Of a stretch of 64,000 bases of DNA, positions 1 to 13,149 are shown in pieces. Positions within the stretch are counted from its first letter, which is position 1, and the number at the start of each line of letters is the position of its first letter. The notes beneath the pieces are model-generated. The model was not told the DNA's origin and ran no database searches. It saw nothing but the letters and a program-made list of their open reading frames with translations. The position numbers were made by a program, and so were the translations under genes. This DNA comes from Aquatica leii (taxonomy: Eukaryota > Arthropoda > Insecta > Coleoptera > Lampyridae), in NCBI GenBank assembly GCA_035610365.1, contig CM069435.1:85779389-85843388 (forward strand). Direction: 5' to 3'.

Positions 1-3000
1 ATATTCTTTTAAATAATTGACGTGATAGAAAATATTTCAAAAACCCATTAACCAGTACTACAATTTAAAGAACTTAAACATACATCAATTTTGTAATCAG
101 ATCTGTATATACAGGGTAGGTCAATAGTGTGTCAAAACAAAATATCTTCCTTATTATACAAAATACAAAAAAAATTACAAAAACTAAGGTTCTTAAAGTT
201 TTACATTTTAAAATTATTTTCTACTATTCCATATCAGAACACCAAAAAATTTACTTTTTATAAATGGAACACTGTGTACATTAATACGTTTTGGAAATCC
301 TCTTGCGGTCTACTTTACAAATATATAAGGTTACAGACACTTGAAGTTAGTCTTTACAAAATTATGAGCAGTTTTAAAATATTTATTGCAAATGTATGAC
401 TTCAAAGAATGACATGCTTTTGAGAAACAAAAGCTTGTATAGAAGTGATATTTTGGTATACGGTTTAGCACTATTTGAGGTATTCATGAAAATTTCGAAC
501 ACATAATTGTGTAATAGAGAGTGTTCTGTACTAAAGTTTAAAGATGCAAAACTTCAAAAGACCAAAACTCGATTTTTTACTTTCCTATAAGTATAGCGAT
601 CGCAATTTTTCGGCAAAAATTTTTTTTGCGGAATTTTACGTTTCAAGATCTGAATTAGAAAAATGAATTCTTGACAAAAAAAATTGGGTGTCTGTGTGTG
701 TGTGTGTGTAACGATGTATCTACGATAAGCCTCGAACCAAAAGTCCTAGTAACTTGAAATTTGGTATGGAGTTATTACCCTTTTATTTTTTATGGTAATT
801 GTCGATTTTTGAAAGTACAGTTAATATACATCTAACAATTTCTCTATACTAGAAGCATAACCATTGAAGATGTTTACTTTCAGCTATGAGTCGTATATAC
901 TTTGAAATAAGTCATTTACATTGTGTTTCGAACCTAAATCGGATTGATGAGAAAAAATTGAAAAGTGCACCTCTCAATGAAAAATCGTATTACTACTGAC
1001 TATATAAAGTAAGAAGTCTTCATTATACAAATTTACTTTACCGGGTTTCGTTATAACTTATAACGTGCTTCGTAAAAACGTTTTCTATGGTTAGTCTAAT
1101 ATAAATGAATTAGAAATAAAAATTCCAAACAATGAACTATAAAAATGGAACAAGATGCAAAAAAGCAACCCAAATGAAAAACCAACAATAGCAAACGTCG
1201 TGCATTTTCAATATTCTCAGTAACATTTGTCCGAAACTAAAATATTCATTATTAATATTGAAATTCGTATTAGATTATATTTAACATTTAAAGACAAATG
1301 AATCGAAACCCAAAAATAACAACACAAAAATAATTCGCGTGGGTAAGTTAGTGGTCCAACCTAAACTCAATAATTTTGATACGGGCACAAAGTATGCTTG
1401 TATTGTACAAGTTTTCTGTTGGCCATCAGCCAACTACTGTTGTTTACTGTTATTTAATAATAAAAATAACAAAATTACAATTTAAAACAAAGACGACGTC
1501 TTTGCAATCATAAGAAGCATTTTATTTTGCACCTGGCAAGCTAAATATTTTGGCAAAGATTTAGCTTATTAATACGCAAAAAAATTGTATAACAACAGCG
1601 ACCAAGTATACTTGACGCGATATTTAAGATATTATTCAAATATTGCAATTAAATATTTAACAAAAAGCAATCAATCAATTAAAATAAATATATAGCGATA
1701 GTACGTGATCATAAAAGTCTATGCATGTTTTCCAGCTTAGACTAATTGAATGTAATTATTTAATTTAGAAATTGATCAGAGGTGTACCAGTTTATGTTAT
1801 CTGTAAAAATTCACGATCGTCATTTAAAATTATACGATCGTGTAAGGCAGGATACAACATCGAATAAATTAAAATTAATGCAAAATAAATCATTAACTTA
1901 ACCAGTTCGTGTCGATTTTTTTATAAGAGAGATTGGAATTAAGGTTGCTTAATTCACGCACATTACACTAAATCACATTCACTCACTATATTGGTATTAT
2001 TCACAGTTAAGGCGGATTAGTAAGTTGGCGCCAGCTTTAAGAACAACTTTGCAACTGTTGATCATTTTAGTCAAATCCCCGTGCCAGATTTCTACTCTAA
2101 GCCTGTGTACTGATGACGCATGTAAGAATCACATTGTAGAAGTAGTAGTTCGTCGTACACAATGCAACAATCACTTTAAATACGCTTTCAATTCCGAAAA
2201 TTGTTAATATGTCAATTCCAATTGTAAAATTTTATTTTAAGGATATAAAACTGCATGTGTCAAATTCGAATTAAAACAGTCGTAATTAATTATAAAATTT
2301 TTCACCAATAATCAACTCCTGTTACCTTGTAAATCAAACCATTACCAAGTAATTTATGTAAGTAAGAAAAGTTTAAGAATTCAAGAATTTAACCACTAAA
2401 AATGTGATCGTTACTAAGTTATTACGACTGTGCTGTTGAGTACCGACTTATTGCGTTAATATGTTAATTTATCTCGAATTGTGTTTCTATGAAACTATCA
2501 AAACAAAAACTCCATATATTGATTCAAATTCAAAGATTGTATAATTCGTCACAAAATGAAACAGAAACTTTATTTGAGAAAGATAAAAACGCGTTTCAGT
2601 CGAAATTACTCATCTAATAAAGCACCTCAAACATATGAGTAAAATGAAGAGAGTCAAGTCAAAAGTTAACTATGGTGTTAGCTTACACGCAGTTATTAAC
2701 TAAATCGTAGCTGTTGACTTCACAATGTCGTCAGCAAAACAATCGTTCTCGTACTGAGCACCAATGACGACACTTAACGACATGATCACGTAGTTAACTA
2801 GATCGTCAAAGTTAACAATGCTTTATGCAACCGGACATTAGACATATTTCCAATAAGAAAGTAAATGTTCTCTATGGGGATAAGCATCTAACAACGGGCG
2901 GTTTTTGTTTAAATAGACGTAAACTTGTTTAGAGTAAGACTGCGGCCCGTTAGCTTATAGATCACATTGTTTTAGTTACATACTGGTGTCTTCGCAGCGT

Positions 3001-3270
3001 TGTTGAAAGGACTGAATACTTTGATGACAGGTATCTTACGCTGATTTTTTGCTTTTTGCTTTTTAACAAGTTTTGTAGTCACATAAACGCCTCCCAGTTT
3101 TTTACGCGGGCAATCTTACCGTTATAGTATAAAGAGTCACGCTCAATTATCGAGTAGAGACTAAGACTAGTGTGTGTAAGAAAGTTCTTGTCTAAACCAC
3201 ACACAGCATGCTGGAGATAAACTGCGACAAAATCAATCCTGTTTGAAGTAAACTCTGATAATTATCCAAA
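1..3270. other. AT-rich sequence, no gene seen
   Basis: I see no supportable gene here. There is a short (TG)n tract at about 690-710. A small inverted repeat, with CACGATCGT and ACGATCGTG arms, lies near 1811-1843. The motif GCTTTATGCAACCGGACAT at 2820-2838 recurs at 23974-23992. The region is either downstream trio intron or intergenic. Which one cannot be decided, because the next trio exon was not found. Confidence 0.6.
2820..2838 (+). repeat. dispersed repeat end, copy 1
   Basis: GCTTTATGCAACCGGACAT, preceded by GTTAACAAT. The same 19 bases occur at 23974-23992 preceded by ATTAACTTT. Likely the end of a dispersed DNA element. Confidence 0.5.
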
Positions 3271-3389
3271 ATCTCTCTCACTTAGATCCTTCTAAAATAT
3301 TCATGTACGGTCCGTCGTTAAGCACAGTCCAGTTAAATAGTTCCCTCTCCCAGAAGCCGTACAGGCAGGGATTGGCTCCAAAATTTAAT

Positions 3390-3720
3390 TTCGCAAAGAT
3401 GAGGATAGTCTCTCCCGAAACTTTACTCAAAAAACGGCGTTGAAAGTCTTGTTGGAACACCATCCTGACTCCTACTAGAAAGAAAGTTTAGATACATGGG
3501 AATCCTGACAGCTCTAGCCTCCAACGTATTTGAGTTCATAAGAAACATGCCTCTCTACCGCCATGAGTATGGGTGCATCCCCAGCCGTTATACTTCTAGA
3601 TTTGAAAAAGATTGCTTCTACTCAGCTGTAAAATTTAATAATTTGATCCCTGTCATTATTAGAGCACTCCCTACAAAATCTTTCAGAGCTGAAGTAGAAA
3701 GTGACTGACTCTCTAGAAGA
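3390..3720 (+). mobile_element. LINE reverse-transcriptase C-terminal remnant
   Basis: A degenerate segment carries the C-terminal part of a non-LTR retrotransposon polyprotein. One frame gives LYSKNGVESLVGTPS, then a stop, then LLLERKFRYMGILTALASNV. Further on come RHEYGCIPSRYTSRFEKDC and KFNNLIPVIIRALPTKSFRA. This resembles the region after the RT domain in CR1/jockey-like LINEs (a LQKKAVRII...LGILT...YNTR...F...LPEE layout). It is broken by at least one stop and has no catalytic residues. Sequence just before it (2880-3390) may belong to the same element but is too decayed to call. Confidence 0.5.
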
Positions 3721-3729
3721 CCTAACCTT

Positions 3730-6700
3730 AGTCAGTACAACAATAGTAAGATTTTAGCTAATTAACTTAAGAAAATGTTTTTTAACTTTACAGATTTAAA
3801 TCCTAATTAATCTGATTATTTTGATGACGAGAACTCTAGAAAAAGTTTATAACGTTTAACAAACTGAAATCCAATCGTTTCGCGTATGTAATAAACACTC
3901 ATGAACTCTTCTGCACAAGAGAAAAGCACTCTACTTGCCCAACAGCTTCAATCGGTTTGACGTTGCTCACGAAATCAAAGAAAACATCCTACAAAGAATC
4001 TATCTATCACTATCACTCAATATTTACACATACTGCCCGCGATAAGTTTCACTTTTCGTTTATCTACACTGGTATTTATTTTCACTTGATTCACTTTTAT
4101 TTATCTTAGCACACACGTTAGACACTTTTTTTATTTAAACCGACAGTCTTCTTAACACTACCGGGTCGATTCGAAAACTAACTCGATCTTCCTTCGAATA
4201 TTTTTTATATTCTTACGTTATCTGCTTCGAGAACATTCCGGTAATTACCTCGAAGCTTCTATGCGTTTGAATACGCAATCTCGCAACCACACAAATCTCA
4301 TTAGAAAACACCAGCAATCCGATCACAGTCTAGTCATAATCGATTTTCTAAAAATTCAACAGAATATCCATTTCGAACTTAGACCTCCAATAAACTTTAA
4401 GCAAAATCGAAAACCGAACAAGCCTTTTTATCGAGCGCTCGCGGTCAGCTTTATTTAACACTACCGCTTAATTGAAAGACGACAAAGGTAGAATACTACT
4501 TCTTAAAATCCAGACTCTCCTACAAATATTTTAACAGTTTAACAATCCAATTCACATTACCAACAGCTTTAAAATGTTTCAAATAAATTTTACCCGGCGC
4601 AAAAGTATTCGACCAAGCACAAACAACTAAAGATAAGACTTACAGCCTTCGCCGCAGAAACAGTGCTCCGCAAACCGAAACAAAAATTCAAAGTTTACCC
4701 CGCTCTTGTAAACAATGTGCCAGAAGAATTGACACTATTCAATTTTTATGGTTTATCGTTTCCCGAAAAAGCCTACACAAGGAGTATAACCGCGAACAAT
4801 TTAGACAGTAAAAAATTTTTTTGTGTCATGCAATTTTGAATGAACGTTTTGGCATTTAGACACGTTACACGTTTTCAAGTGGCTTAGTTAACAAGTTGAT
4901 TACATTTATAGCTTTGTAGTTAGATTTTTGGTTGACTGTTTCTCTCAATCCCTTGCAGAAGTGGAAAAAAACGTAATTTAATAAAATTCTTAAGTTGGTT
5001 AAAAAGTTTTTTGAATGATGATATTCATTGACAACACCTAATAGTTTTGTGCTTCAAGCATTCGCTATAGTTATTAATCGTTGTAGTCCTCAAACTTTAC
5101 TCAGTGTAGTCAAAAAATATTTTGAACCACTCATAATTTCTCGTAAGTCATGTCCAATGTTTGCGAGTACAATATTTTCTAACTTAAAGTTCCTATTATT
5201 GTTTCTTATACAGGTTTAGCATAATTTTGTTTATCGGTATTATGTCAATCCTGCACTCTGCTATTCGATTTCCTTTTCAATCATTTTCTCCTTATTACAT
5301 TGTGTCCGGTGATAATATATGATTTAGTATTCATTGAACGTTGAAACGTTCAGCTTCGAGAGCATTCATATTTTTAGTATAAATCAATTTTAATAATCCT
5401 TACGTCATCCTCATTTTAGACGATCAATAAGCGCAACGTGTTTTTAGTTTGCTCTCATACTTTTTTTTTGTTAGGTTTAGTAATTTTCATTCTTTTTAAG
5501 CATTAATCTCAGGATAACTTATAACATTATAATGGTATTTTAAGATGTCATTATTTCCTTTAAGAGTTAATTTAATTGCGGTATTAGAAACGATTATGCG
5601 TATACCAAGAGTTATTTCCCAATTATCCTGTCAACTTTCTCCAAGCACCATTTTTTCCATCAAAGAATTGGAGGATTGATGTTGATACTGACAAGTATAT
5701 CGTATTTGTCCTTAAAGAATTAATAATCAATCATTTTTTAAGAATAATGATTGAATAAAAGATACGATTCATAAGCTTTGAATTTCATTATATTTACAAG
5801 GAAAAAAGTAACCTAACAAAAGTAGAAGCAACAGCGATTATTGAAATCATATGTTAATTAGCAATTAAATTGACCCCAATTACAAAACAAGATAATAAAT
5901 TGCACATCGAATTTTTCGATGAAATAATTACTTTTCCAAGCAAAAGTCAGAATCGTTTATTTCAAGAATTTGATTTTATTTAAATTCAAACGCTAAGCTA
6001 AAAAAATTGCCATCAGTAACCGAAAAGATACTTTTTATAAAATTATTTAAAAAATGGCATAATGCCATAATAGTTTTGGCTCCTTTGAACTTCTTAAGAT
6101 CCATAAATTAACGTTTAAGCACTAATGTTAGAAAAACGGCTATACGTCATTAACGAAAATAATGGAACAGTGACGAATTTAAACAAATGATTGGTAATTC
6201 TTGGAACGTTTATAACATAAATTGTCCTCCGCATTATTTAGAGCCCCCTTTTCTTAAACTAATAATGAGCTAAAAAAAGTTTAACTTAAATATCATTGTC
6301 GCGATATTGCGAGAGACTAAACTTCATCACTACCAACACGTATCCTGTTGATCAATTTTATAAATAACGTAAACCAAAATATTACAAAACTCTAAATATA
6401 TTTAGTTACTTTGCCCAGTATTAAACACAATTTTCGATGAAATGTTAGTAACAATTATTTTCTGAATGAAATTATTCTGCCAACACTATCGTCTATTTTT
6501 AATATATTATTTTCAATCTAAAAAATTTGAAATACGTTTATACGAATGCACCGTGCGACTACAATTGAAACATATTTAACAAATATTTGTGTAAAAAAAG
6601 AGATATTAATAGCATTAGTGTGACGAATAAAAAAAAGTATAAAGAAAAAGCCTCCAAAATAAGAATTAAAGATGTGTGAACAAAAAGTAAATCAAAATTT

Positions 6701-8210
6701 TATTACGCATATATGAACATAATAGAAATACAACGCTCGCATTTTATTTTAAAATATTGGAAAAGAGCCAAAGGAGTATAATAAAAGTTAGACTTAAGTA
6801 GCAGTCAAAAATTAAGTAGCCGTTAAGTATTTGTAAATAAACGCTTGTTAGTTAAATAACTATTAAAAATTTAATGCAATTAGTTATAGTTGCGACGACA
6901 ATTTTGAATTTGTAACGACTAATTCTAAAGATACAATTCAGATACTTACAAAAATACATTTATTCGCGTGCACATGTGACAACAATAATCTAATTTCTAG
7001 TACGATCGACATTATTTCGAAAACAGGAAGACGCATCGATAACGTATATGGTTATTCGTTATCATATTCTGAGGAAACAATTAATTTTTACGATTAGAAG
7101 ACATTAGAAAACAATTTGATTGAACGAAAAAATGTGTTTCTAGAACGAAATCATTTAAGAAGTTAACGTTATTCAAACGTTATTTAGGTGCAATTTTTTT
7201 TCTAAATTTATTTAAAATTAAGAGTAAATAAATGTTCAGATTTGAGAGAATGGCAATTGTTTGTTAACGACTGATCGGATTAAATCCATTAGAGGGTCAT
7301 TTGATTTCTTACTAATAATTTAAAGAAATAGAATCATAAACGTCTATTATCGTTATGGTAGAACTCGTCTCACGTAAAATTGGGAACATCAAACATTTTT
7401 CGCTTAGCTAATGCAGTACCAACATTTTTGTTAATGATGTAACATACTTATCGAAATAATATGTATTGGAAACCACACGTTTGATAATCACAGTAAATAG
7501 TATTGTAAAAGGAATGTTAAATGATCAAGTTTTTTTTGTAACATAATCATATTGTTTTGTCGGAACAAATTTACGATGATGCATTGCTCATCTTATCTAC
7601 TAAATATGAGATATTTTGAAAAAGATACAAGTGACGATTAAGGTGAAAAGACGTTGTGAACAAAACTGTTTACAAATTATCTAAGAATGTACTTTTACCG
7701 CAAATGCATTGCTTTTTAAGAGTACCTACTTAATTTTTATATAAAAGGTTCTACAAGCGATAAAGATTTACTAAAAAGATAGATTGTATTTGAAGCAAAC
7801 TATAAAATCGTTAAGCAATGTAAACGAACCGGCAAATACCTCAAAACTACTTGCTTAATGCAGTAAAACAAGTATCCGCTGTTGTTGGTAAACGTCAAGA
7901 AAGTTTTGTAGAACAACTACCAATTGTCAATCAACAACCATACCCGATTGGAGCTGTATCTGATATTTCATGCTACTCGTAACTACCACTTTGATTACTT
8001 GAAGACAATTATATATCAGACACTACTGACGTTAGCAAACCCATTTTCAGTAAATAGTAACTTGAACAAATTTCTATATTATTAAAGTATGTCAAAATAA
8101 AACTTCGATTTCCTAACAGATGACGCTATTCATAAACCACAGAGTTAATTTTACCAGCAGTTGTTAAATTTTGAACCATTGACAGAAATCTTTAAAATTA
8201 CACCAGAGTA
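3730..8210. other. AT-rich sequence, no gene seen
   Basis: A long AT-rich stretch. Open frames such as those at 4261-4458 and 5028-5219 have no recognisable motif and look like chance. I see no RNA gene or repeat structure that I can support. Confidence 0.6.
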
Positions 8211-8219
8211 TTTGCGGTA

Positions 8220-8960
8220 TGAGTTGCTTGTTTTTATTTAAAAAAAATTGCGACTAGAACTTATTGTTTGCGTCAAGAAGTTTATGATAAAAATGTGATG
8301 AAAAAACTTGTAAAATACGATTTAGTAGATTCAAAAGTAGTGATTTGAGCTCAGTAACAAAAATCGTAGTCGCTAAAAAAATCTTTAAAACACTAAATTG
8401 TAATAGGCAAACGTATAAAGAATTTGCAAAAATATTGACTGTGTCGTAAAACGTTTAAATAGTTTAGAAATAATGGTAAAAATTTGAACGCGCAAGCGAA
8501 AGAAGGATGCAAAATAAAAAAAAACACTTTAACTGCTCAAACGAAAACGACTTCTGAATCTAACTGTTAGTGTTACTGGCAATTAAAAGTAAATGCATTT
8601 CGATAATCCTTAAATCCAAACATTCTGAGTAAATCCAGGTCAACCGTTAACATCGCAAATGTCATATTCGTGAAAAAGATTTGTTTCTTGAGATGTGATA
8701 GGTGGGACCTATTACAACAACTAATCATGTATAATTTGATAGCAAAACGATCAAAATATGGCGGAAGTAAAGTGATTTTACTTCATAATAATGCTAGACC
8801 AGATCCACATGTTGCAAAACCACTCCAGGATACCTTGAAAGCACTTGAATTAGAAGTGTTACCCCAACCCCTACATACACTTGATGAGCAACTCTTCGCG
8901 AATTTCAAAGAAATAAAAAAAATCGATAACAAATGCATCACAAATTACTAATAAATTTAA
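8220..8960 (+). pseudogene. mariner-type transposase remnant
   Basis: Decayed mariner transposase. Reading across frames, the middle shows FDNP, then VNPGQP, matching the mariner block between the first catalytic Asp and the WWD segment. The end (8670-8951) shows SKVILLHNNARPDPHVAKPL then LQDTLKALELEVLPQP. In active mariners the second catalytic Asp lies in HDN. Here it is HNN (codon 8787-8789), so that Asp is lost. The YSPDLAPSDYHLF block holding the third Asp is missing: sequence passes from LPQPLHT to LDEQLFANFKEIKK. Several stops interrupt the upstream half. It is inactive. I could not define terminal inverted repeats. Confidence 0.75.
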
Positions 8961-8969
8961 TGAATTATA

Positions 8970-10330
8970 GAACAATTAGATAGATAGATCGACATGTCCC
9001 GTTTCGAGTTGTAAAGAGATACCACACTATTATTCATTTGTAACCTGTCCAAACTAACAGGTGAATTTCCCAATTAACCTATATCTCCCTATTCTATTTG
9101 CAATCATGTAATTTGAATTTGCTTATTATTTTAGCTTTATAATTAAATATTTGGCGTACTTTGTTGACAATGTATTGAAGTGACGATGTCCGTAGTACGA
9201 AATTATTTGGCATTATTCCAATTTCATGTTTATTATTAATAATAACAAGCGCTCAAGGCTCCTAAATCGTTTACGTTTAATTGTTAAAATTTTACTAAGA
9301 TTATTGCTCACAATTTTTTTTTGAAAAGACAAGTCGATTATCCAAAGAAATTTATGTCTGTAAGGCAAATTTTGCAAGAGCATTTGAAAGCGTAAAACGC
9401 CTACATTATAACTCAAGTTACCATAAACGTATAAAACCCTTTCAGGTAATCGATAGTTTAAGGTGCGGTCAGTTCTGTTACCTACGTTGAGTAAATAATA
9501 ATCTACGAATAAATTAAACTTAGTCATCACGAGACTAGTGTGGGAATAGCTTCACTATGCTTAAATACTCCAACGCAATTTTTCGAATTTCCAAAAGTAA
9601 ATAATTGTTTTATGTTAGTAACTAAACCAATAACATTAAAGCGAAGTCAATTAAAATCTGAGCATCAAAACCGCGATTGAAATTTATGATATAAAAATTA
9701 CACCTGATATGTTAATAACACGAACTATTATCTCAAATTTTAAAAAACCCGCAGTACAAAATGATTTATTAAAATGAATCGATAAAGGTGAGATATCAAA
9801 TACATTAACGTATGTGATGAGGGTTTTAAATATTAGCGGCCAATGTCTACAATCAGAAAGTTTGTGAAAGTTTCTAATCATGCGTTTAAATTTAAAAAGT
9901 TGTGGGGGTCGCATATTAGCGGTTTGTTTTATAACAAATTTCCAAATGAAGAACCCATTAGACCACCGTTAGCAAATAACATATAAAAACAGGTCGTCCA
10001 CCTGTCCCAAAAAATGTTAGATAAATATTTTACTCGAGTTTCAACAAAACTCCTATTTACCCGCCCATTGCGTGGCAAATAGTCAAAGCTCGGTTATAAA
10101 TGCTAAATAACATGAATGAATGAATGTTAACTAATTAGCGTTAGATACAAAGTGACGGTAAGTGACGTAGAAATTAGTGTAAGAGAAACAGATTTATGGT
10201 AATGATTGTTCGATTAACTAATACTGGCCCAGGTTACAGCAGCAAATAGAACTTAAACCGAAATGTTAAGTACGTCTAAATTAAACTACCTAGGGTCATT
10301 CCGTATGAAATCAACACACTAAAACATAAA
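8970..10330. other. AT-rich sequence, no gene seen
   Basis: No recognisable coding sequence. The minus-strand open frames at 9213-9530 (105 codons) and 9684-9914 have no domain I can name and show no splice-site support. Confidence 0.55.
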
Positions 10331-10339
10331 AATTTACTT

Positions 10340-10760
10340 GACCACCTAAGAATTTGATGAAATTTGGTAGACGTCAATTTTCTGTTGAGCGGCATGTGCA
10401 CCACACTGTAGGGGTTATAGCCTACGGAAGTAAGTCTCGTTTGGTATTCATCCGAAGCAATATGAACGCTCGGCAATATGTTAACAAGATGGTAGAACCC
10501 CATATTCTACCATTTCTTCGGCAGTTGCAAAACTAAGTTTTCCAGCAGCATTACGCCTGGTACCACATAGCATGTCACTCTATAGACCGATTCGAAGAGG
10601 TCGATGTTAATCTTTTACCATGGCCACCCATATCTCCCAACTTTTCGCTTATTCAACATGTGTAGGACATTATGAGTAGAAGGCTGATAAACTTAGCGCT
10701 TCCTCCACAGAATCGATGCCACGAAGAGTGGGGAAATGTAAAGCCAATAAGGGGGAGAGG
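10340..10760 (+). pseudogene. Tc1-like transposase remnant (C-terminal catalytic part)
   Basis: The segment encodes a Tc1-like catalytic domain: SVERHVHHTVGVIAYGSKSR, then SNMNARQYVNKMVEPHILPF, then RFEEVDVNLLPWPPISPNFS. The usual FQQDNARPH box reads FQQHYAWYH, so the second catalytic Asp is His (10549-10551). The usual SPIEHVWD box reads SLIQHV-stop-D, so the catalytic Glu is Gln (10654-10656). Stops also occur after LRQLQN. The first catalytic Asp lies upstream in sequence too decayed to place. Clearly a dead copy. Confidence 0.75.
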
Positions 10761-10769
10761 GAGGGAAAC

Positions 10770-12100
10770 AACACATTATTAAATAAAAATTGTGTTCATT
10801 TTTGTTCCTTTTCTTTTAAATTTTAAACATTTACTACTTCTGAGTAGCTAAATATTCCGGTCAAGTGTGGTCGCAAAATTCCCACCCCTTCTTGGTGTTG
10901 CAATTTCAATGTCACATTGTGTAATTTGAAACAATCAAATTCGAGAACAAAAATTGATCTCAGTACATTCTGAACAATGTCAATGAGACTGTGCTCTCGA
11001 TCTGTAAAAGATCATAAACCTCTCAGTCATTGCCGATGATTAACATGTACAGATTGGATCCTACGTTTGATCATTTCCCAAACGAGTTACATTATGAAAA
11101 CGTATGCTCCTGCTAGTCCTACGTCAAGAGACGTCATTTCTCACATATATTTAAAATCGAACAAACAATGTCATCTGTTGGACAACATTTTAAAAAACCA
11201 TAGATCCTACGATTCAGACAAACCTATTTTCCTGTCAACGACAACGAGTGAAAGAAAACACATAAAAGCCAGCTGTCTGTTTGTCGTTCTCTGCATTAGT
11301 AGAAATCTTGACTACAACTACTTTCAAACTTTTTTGATCATATTCAAATATTCAAAAATTGCAACCGTTTGGAAAAGTTCAAGATAGCAGAAATGGCTAA
11401 ACTAGAGAAACAAAAATTAAGATTAAATATTAACCATTTTTGCAATAAGCTTAAAAATTTATTTTTTTTTATAAATGTTTTTTTCGAAGAGTGTTAGAAA
11501 GTGCAACTTTGTTCAACCAAAGGTGGTGATTTTTGGGTGTAAATATGAGGTTGGTAGTCAGATCAAGGTATTGACTTTAATCACTGTTAAAACGTCAGAA
11601 TAATAATACAAATACCAAGTATTTTCAATGCTTAACTCACATTACAACATTAGATCGTCATTGTAACGCTGGTTTTTTAATACACTATTGTGAATGTTAT
11701 TCTGCCGAACGCAGAAATCAGTTATCGAACAATTAAGAATCTGCTACATTAGCTGTTCACTTTATTATTAGTGAAATCCAAGTATGAAAATGGTTATCGA
11801 CAATTCTAGATTGTGAATTATTTCCTCGATGTTAGGAAGACCATAAAAAGACTTAAATTATTTCAAAAACATTCCGCTCAGAGTCCGTTGCCAAATTCAA
11901 GAGTTTTTTTGTGAGCAATCGGTTAACGGAAATGTATAAAGCAACATGTTGCTACCAGCAGTATTGGAGTTACCTACTTGCTTTGAAGTCCGAATCTATC
12001 CCAATATGGATTTTGTTTTAGAAAGAGGTTTACCACGATACTTACAGAACCACTTTTAGAAGCATGTAACACAAATCGTAAAATGTGGCAGGGAGCTACA
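10770..12100. other. AT-rich sequence, no gene seen
   Basis: No recognisable gene. The open frame at 11067-11387 (106 codons) has no identifiable motif. The right end may include decayed 5' sequence of the Tc1-like remnant that follows. Confidence 0.5.
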
Positions 12101-12109
12101 TTAAAAGCT

Positions 12110-12655
12110 CAGATAAACATAAACGTCAAATAGCAACAAAAATATTGCGCGATAAAGCTAAGGTTGATGTAAATCTGCTTCTACTTGTAGTAAAAACGGT
12201 TCTAGACGTGAACTGTAAATACACTTTGTTCCAGAAGAGCGTATCGTTCCTAATTAGATAACGCATCCAAAAGAACCCAAAATAACGTTCACAGCGACCT
12301 CCGCTACATGACAATTCAGTATCATTCGTTAAAAAGTGGATGAAAAGGTATAATTATGTGAAACATGCTCACAAGCTGTCGGAACGTAGCACGCATCGCT
12401 ACACGTCAAAAAAGAACCACTAAGCAATTTTAAAGATCTTTGTGAATAATTCCGGGTGTTCTCTACTAAAAGCCAAGTTACTTTTATCGAAAAAAGGTGA
12501 AGTAAGTCTGAACACTATTCGACGTGGATTACACGATGCCAATTATATGCGGCGGTGTACAAAGTTTTTGAACAAAAAACGTGTCGAAATACGTCTGTTG
12601 TGGGCGAGGGCTAATATTGACCTCAATTTCTCCAACTCGTGCAATTCCCGTTAAG
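12110..12655 (+). pseudogene. Tc1-like transposase remnant, N-terminal half, internally deleted
   Basis: Across frames this reads FVKKWMKRYNYVKHAHKLSE (helix-turn-helix region), then a break, then VSLNTIRRGLHDANYMRR and NKKRVEIRLLWARANIDLNF. These match the bipartite DNA-binding domain and the approach to the catalytic core in Tc1-like transposases. The text then jumps to a serine-cysteine-asparagine-arginine end matching NSCSSR-encoding DNA that occurs later in the neighbouring copy at about 13375. The core between was therefore deleted. No catalytic Asp remains. Confidence 0.6.
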
Positions 12656-12659
12656 AAAA

Positions 12660-13145
12660 GAAGAATGGAAATAGAAGAAAAAGCTCAAATAAATATCGTA
12701 AAACAATATACATGCCAGTAAACATGTGAACAAAATAATTAGTAAAGCAAAAAACTAGAGCAAGTCTGGGTATAGAAAGATTGTTTAGAAAGAAAAAAAA
12801 CTGATTAGAAGTATAACGATGAGTGGGAACTGGAGATATGTGAATGAAAAGAACAAGAAAGGTTTGAAATCATACACGAAACTATGAAATATATTGTAAA
12901 TAGGTCTTGGGGTTAGAAAGATAAACTTAAGAGTATAGAAATTTGAACAATAAAAAAATGAATAATTGAAGACTAAAAGTTTGAAATATTGAGTATGGAC
13001 AAGGAAGCACGAAGGAATATTATAAAAGAAATGGACACTTAAACAAAGCCAGAAATATATAGAAAGCCAAATGCAGGTACTTTAATAGACGGTTAATAAA
13101 AAGAGCACTAACTGCCAGAATACCTAGAAAACCAAAAAAAAAGAA
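12660..13145 (+). other. A-rich spacer between two Tc1-like remnants
   Basis: Strongly purine-rich on the plus strand, with AAGAAAAG-type runs and no open frame of note. Its composition resembles the A-rich LINE remnants elsewhere in the window, but no protein motif can be read. Confidence 0.35.
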
Positions 13146-13149
13146 AAAC

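Noticed and set aside
690-710. (TG)n tract as a regulatory element
   Set aside because: An ordinary microsatellite; nothing nearby suggests function.
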